This document shows, piece after piece, positions 61,626-64,000 of a stretch of 64,000 nt of DNA. A program made the translations under genes and the position numbers. The stretch's first letter is position 1. Every line of letters starts with the position of its first letter. The stretch lies in assembly GCA_963775975.1 (NCBI GenBank), contig CAVZKX010000001.1:1116001-1180000 (forward strand), written 5' to 3'. The notes below the pieces were generated by a model. That model did no database searches. It worked only from the letters and a program-made list of their open reading frames with translations, and was not told the DNA's origin. Source of the DNA: JANXQG01 sp963775975 (GTDB taxonomy: Bacteria; Planctomycetota; Planctomycetia; Pirellulales; Thermoguttaceae).

Positions 61626-63041
61626 CTAAGAATTGGCCCATTTCTTCCTCCTTCGGATCTTCCAGCCTGCGGCCATCGCACCGGCGGCCAACAGCGCCAG
61701 CGTGCCCGGCTCCGGCACCGCGGTGACTGCAGCCGAGGCCACGGGCGCGGGCACCACGGCGGCGGGCAACAGCGCCAACAGCGAGGTGTCGCCTATGGCC
61801 AAGCTCGACCCGTCGGCGACCGCCTCGTTGTTGGTCAGGATCAAGGTGCCGTTGCCGGAAACCATAGTCCCGCCGGTATAAGTATTCGTGCCGCTGAGAA
61901 CCAGCGTACCGCTGCCGGTTACCGCCAGGGCGACTTGACCGGAACCGTCGTTGATCGTGCCGCTAAAAGTGCCCGAACTCAAATTCGATCCGCTAACCGT
62001 GAGCTTGGCGAGATTGCCGCTGGTATTGGTCACCGTGCCCGCGCCGGAGAGCGAGCCGACCGTCTGCTTGGCGCCGAAAAGATCGAGCGACCCGCTGGAA
62101 ATCGACAGTGCGGTCGTTGCCGGCAGGATGTTGTTGCCGAGGCCAGCCGTCGCCGTAAAGCTGAAGTTGCTGATGGTCTGCGTGGCCGTTACGCCGCCGG
62201 TCGCGGCAGTGAAACCGACGAAGGCCGAACTGCCGCCGAGGGTCGCGGCCAGACTGCCGACCGAGTAAGTCGCGCTGTATGAGTTCGTGCTGAACGTATC
62301 AAGGACCGTTTCCACGAATTGATTCGAGCCGTCGTAGCTCAAGGTGACCTGGATCGGGTTGCCAAGCGTCGGGTCCACCGGAGTGATCGCCGTAAATGTG
62401 CCGACGGTGCCGCCGGTGGCGTACGTGGTACCAATTGGGTTGCCGCCGCCTGTAAAGATGTTGAACTGGACTGCGGCACTCGGCGTTATGCCGGTGTATC
62501 CTAGTCCGCCGCCGCTACCACCCAGCGCGGCAAGGCGATTCGGGGAGTTTTGCAGCACGAAGGTGATCCCATCGGCGAGATTTGCGCCCGCAGCCACCTG
62601 GTAGACAAAGCTTGTCGTGAACGACGATGCGATGTTCATCGGCGCGTTGAAGAAGGCGCTGCGGGCCTCACCTGCGCCGCCATCGGTCAGGGTCAGCACA
62701 TTGCCGCTGAACGGCGTGGTGGTGATCCCCAGGCTGTTGACAGTATAGTCAGCACCGTTGTTGTTGAAACTGGTCGTCAAGCCGGCGCCCAATTGAACGA
62801 CGCCGGCGTTGATGGCAGTGGGACCGGTGTATGTGTGGTTGGCGCCGAGAATCAACGTGCCTGGACCGTTCTTCGTGAACGCACCGCTGCCGCTGATCAC
62901 GCCGCCAAAGACCTGATTGAGCGGGTTGGCGACGACGAGCGAAGCATTGTTGCTGATGTTGCCCGCCACGTTGCCGTTGTTCGCGACTCCGTCGCCGAGC
63001 TGCAGCGAGCCTGCACTGACCGTGGTAACGCCGGAGTACAA
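61626..63041 (-). CDS. PATR-repeat/L-type lectin/PEP-CTERM protein V, C-terminal piece (frameshifted)
   Basis: Continues from 63059-64000 after restoring one G near 63060 (KIGAGALTLNANNLYSGVTT). It contains PATR units, then a lectin-like module similar to those of protein IV (EARSAFF, SFTTSFVYQ, ADGITFVLQNSPNRLAALGG, ATQTISNFSFTA) at about 62120-62760, then further repeats (TYTGGTMVSGNGTLILTNNE). PEP-CTERM tag VPEPGTLALL with RRRKK at the end. The stop is at 61626, 126 bases upstream (in minus orientation) of the DUF1559 gene. Confidence 0.87.
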   Translation of the reverse strand: MYSGVTTVSAGSLQLGDGVANNGNVAGNISNNASLVVANPLNQVFGGVISGSGAFTKNGPGTLILGANHTYTGPTAINAGVVQLGAGLTTSFNNNGADYTVNSLGITTTPFSGNVLTLTDGGAGEARSAFFNAPMNIASSFTTSFVYQVAAGANLADGITFVLQNSPNRLAALGGSGGGLGYTGITPSAAVQFNIFTGGGNPIGTTYATGGTVGTFTAITPVDPTLGNPIQVTLSYDGSNQFVETVLDTFSTNSYSATYSVGSLAATLGGSSAFVGFTAATGGVTATQTISNFSFTATAGLGNNILPATTALSISSGSLDLFGAKQTVGSLSGAGTVTNTSGNLAKLTVSGSNLSSGTFSGTINDGSGQVALAVTGSGTLVLSGTNTYTGGTMVSGNGTLILTNNEAVADGSSLAIGDTSLLALLPAAVVPAPVASAAVTAVPEPGTLALLAAGAMAAGWKIRRRKKWANS

Positions 63042-63058
63042 ATTGTTGGCATTCAGCG

Positions 63059-64000
63059 TTAGCGCTCCGCGCCGATCTTGGTCAAGCCGCCGCGGTTGGA
63101 GCCCGCCAAGGCGCCGCTGAACGACGCGCTTAGCCCGTTGGTATCGATGGCAATCGGGCCGGTGCTGTTGACGATTGAACTGGAGTAGTCGTTGCCGATG
63201 CTGGCGGCGGCGTACTGGAGCGTGCCGCCGCGGAAGGTGACGGCGCCGCCCGCGGGAATTGCTCCGGCACTGGCCAGGTTGAGCGTGCCGCTGTTTACGT
63301 TAGTTGCGCCGAGATAGGCATTGTTGCCGGCGAGGAACAGCGTGCCGGCGCCGCTCTTGGTAAGGCCGCCGGAATTGGACGCGTCCAGGACGCCGCCGTA
63401 AGTCAAGTTTAGAGAGTTCGTGTCGATGGCGATCGCCCCGGTGCTGTTCTTAATCTGATTGCTGTAATCCAGCGTATTGCTGGCGGTGTGCTGCAGCGCG
63501 CCGCCCGCGAAGGTAATGGTGCCGCCGGAGGGAATTGCCGTGGTGCTATACAGCCCCAACTCGCCGCTTCGGATGAAGGTGCTGCCGCCGTAGGTGTTGT
63601 TGCCGCTAAGTGCTACAACGCCCGACGTGCCGCCGGCGATCGAGAGGGCGCCGGTGCCGCTGATGTTAGCGGCCACGGGGAAGGTAAAGTTCTGCGAGTT
63701 CAGAGTGCCTGTGCCCGCGGTGCCTGCCGAAAGCCCAATCTGACGGCTGGCGCTCACGGACGAGAGGCTGCTGGCCGCCTGCAAGGTGCCGTTGCCGGCG
63801 AAAGTTATCGTATTGCCCGCACCGAGAACGGCGTCGGCTATGATGGCCAACGTGCCTGTATTGATCACTGTCCCGCCCCCGTAGCTGTTGGCCGTGTTGG
63901 CCAATGTTACAAGACCGCCGCCATTCGTGCCGTCGATGCCCTTAACGAGCGCGCCGGGGCCGTAAATGGGGCCGGAAATGAACAGGCTATTCGGGTTCCC
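63059..64000 (-). CDS. PATR-repeat protein V, N-terminal part running out of the window
   Basis: The frame is open to base 64000, so the true start lies beyond the window. PATR units with little else: GAGNTITFAGNGTLQAASSL, NNTYGGSTFIRSGELGLYST, NNAYLGATNVNSGTLNLASA. One G is missing where it should pass to 61626-63041. Which domain lies upstream cannot be seen. Confidence 0.85.
   Translation of the reverse strand, partial: GNPNSLFISGPIYGPGALVKGIDGTNGGGLVTLANTANSYGGGTVINTGTLAIIADAVLGAGNTITFAGNGTLQAASSLSSVSASRQIGLSAGTAGTGTLNSQNFTFPVAANISGTGALSIAGGTSGVVALSGNNTYGGSTFIRSGELGLYSTTAIPSGGTITFAGGALQHTASNTLDYSNQIKNSTGAIAIDTNSLNLTYGGVLDASNSGGLTKSGAGTLFLAGNNAYLGATNVNSGTLNLASAGAIPAGGAVTFRGGTLQYAAASIGNDYSSSIVNSTGPIAIDTNGLSASFSGALAGSNRGGLTKIGAER

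Overview
The window looks like a chromosomal segment of a planctomycete (Pirellulales-like), probably from a draft or metagenome assembly. The support is the combination of prepilin-type DUF1559 proteins next to small lipoproteins, a MoxR/DUF58/VWA membrane operon, an ECF sigma factor overlapping a FecR-domain gene, Tat-exported Gfo/Idh/MocA and DUF1080 proteins, and very large Gly/Ser/Thr/Asn-rich exported proteins made of autotransporter-associated beta-strand repeats (PATR) and ending in PEP-CTERM tags. I see no rRNA, tRNA or CRISPR array, and no exosortase.

Layout. 1-296 is the end of a GH53 galactanase. 341-6509 (minus) is a carbohydrate operon: a GH55-like beta-helix protein, a LamG protein, DUF1080, a Gfo/Idh/MocA oxidoreductase and a GH2-type glycosidase. 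7074-18588 (plus) is a seven-gene MoxR operon: MoxR, DUF58, two VWA membrane proteins, a DUF4175-like membrane protein, a coiled-coil protein and a prenyltransferase-fold protein. 18834-23305 holds an EF-hand lipoprotein, a DUF1559 protein and a GH35 beta-galactosidase. 24003-33671 carries two giant PATR/PEP-CTERM proteins, the second with an N-terminal GH16 domain. 33994-48559 is a probable sugar-responsive locus: ECF sigma, FecR with a discoidin-like tail, DUF2961 (GH172), a third giant PATR/PEP-CTERM protein, GH31, an exported protein of unknown function, GH130, and the relic of another PEP-CTERM gene. 48889-56169 is a giant metalloprotease/PATR/lectin/PEP-CTERM protein. 56557-59877 is a serine recombinase and an IS66 element. 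60165-64000 (minus) is a second lipoprotein/DUF1559 pair and the 3' part of a fifth PATR/PEP-CTERM gene.

How they fit together. The window reads as a polysaccharide-degradation region: exported galactanase, galactosidases, beta-glucanase-like, arabinofuranosidase-like and glucosidase enzymes, a phosphorylase (GH130), and surface-anchored giant adhesin- or lectin-like proteins. The ECF sigma/FecR pair is translationally coupled to a glycosidase gene, which suggests substrate-responsive control.

Caveat. About twenty otherwise well-conserved genes or gene pieces are broken by single-base indels, very often in short G, C, A or T runs, and each can be restored by changing one base. I read this mainly as sequencing error, so frameshifted genes are listed as adjoining pieces that belong to one gene.
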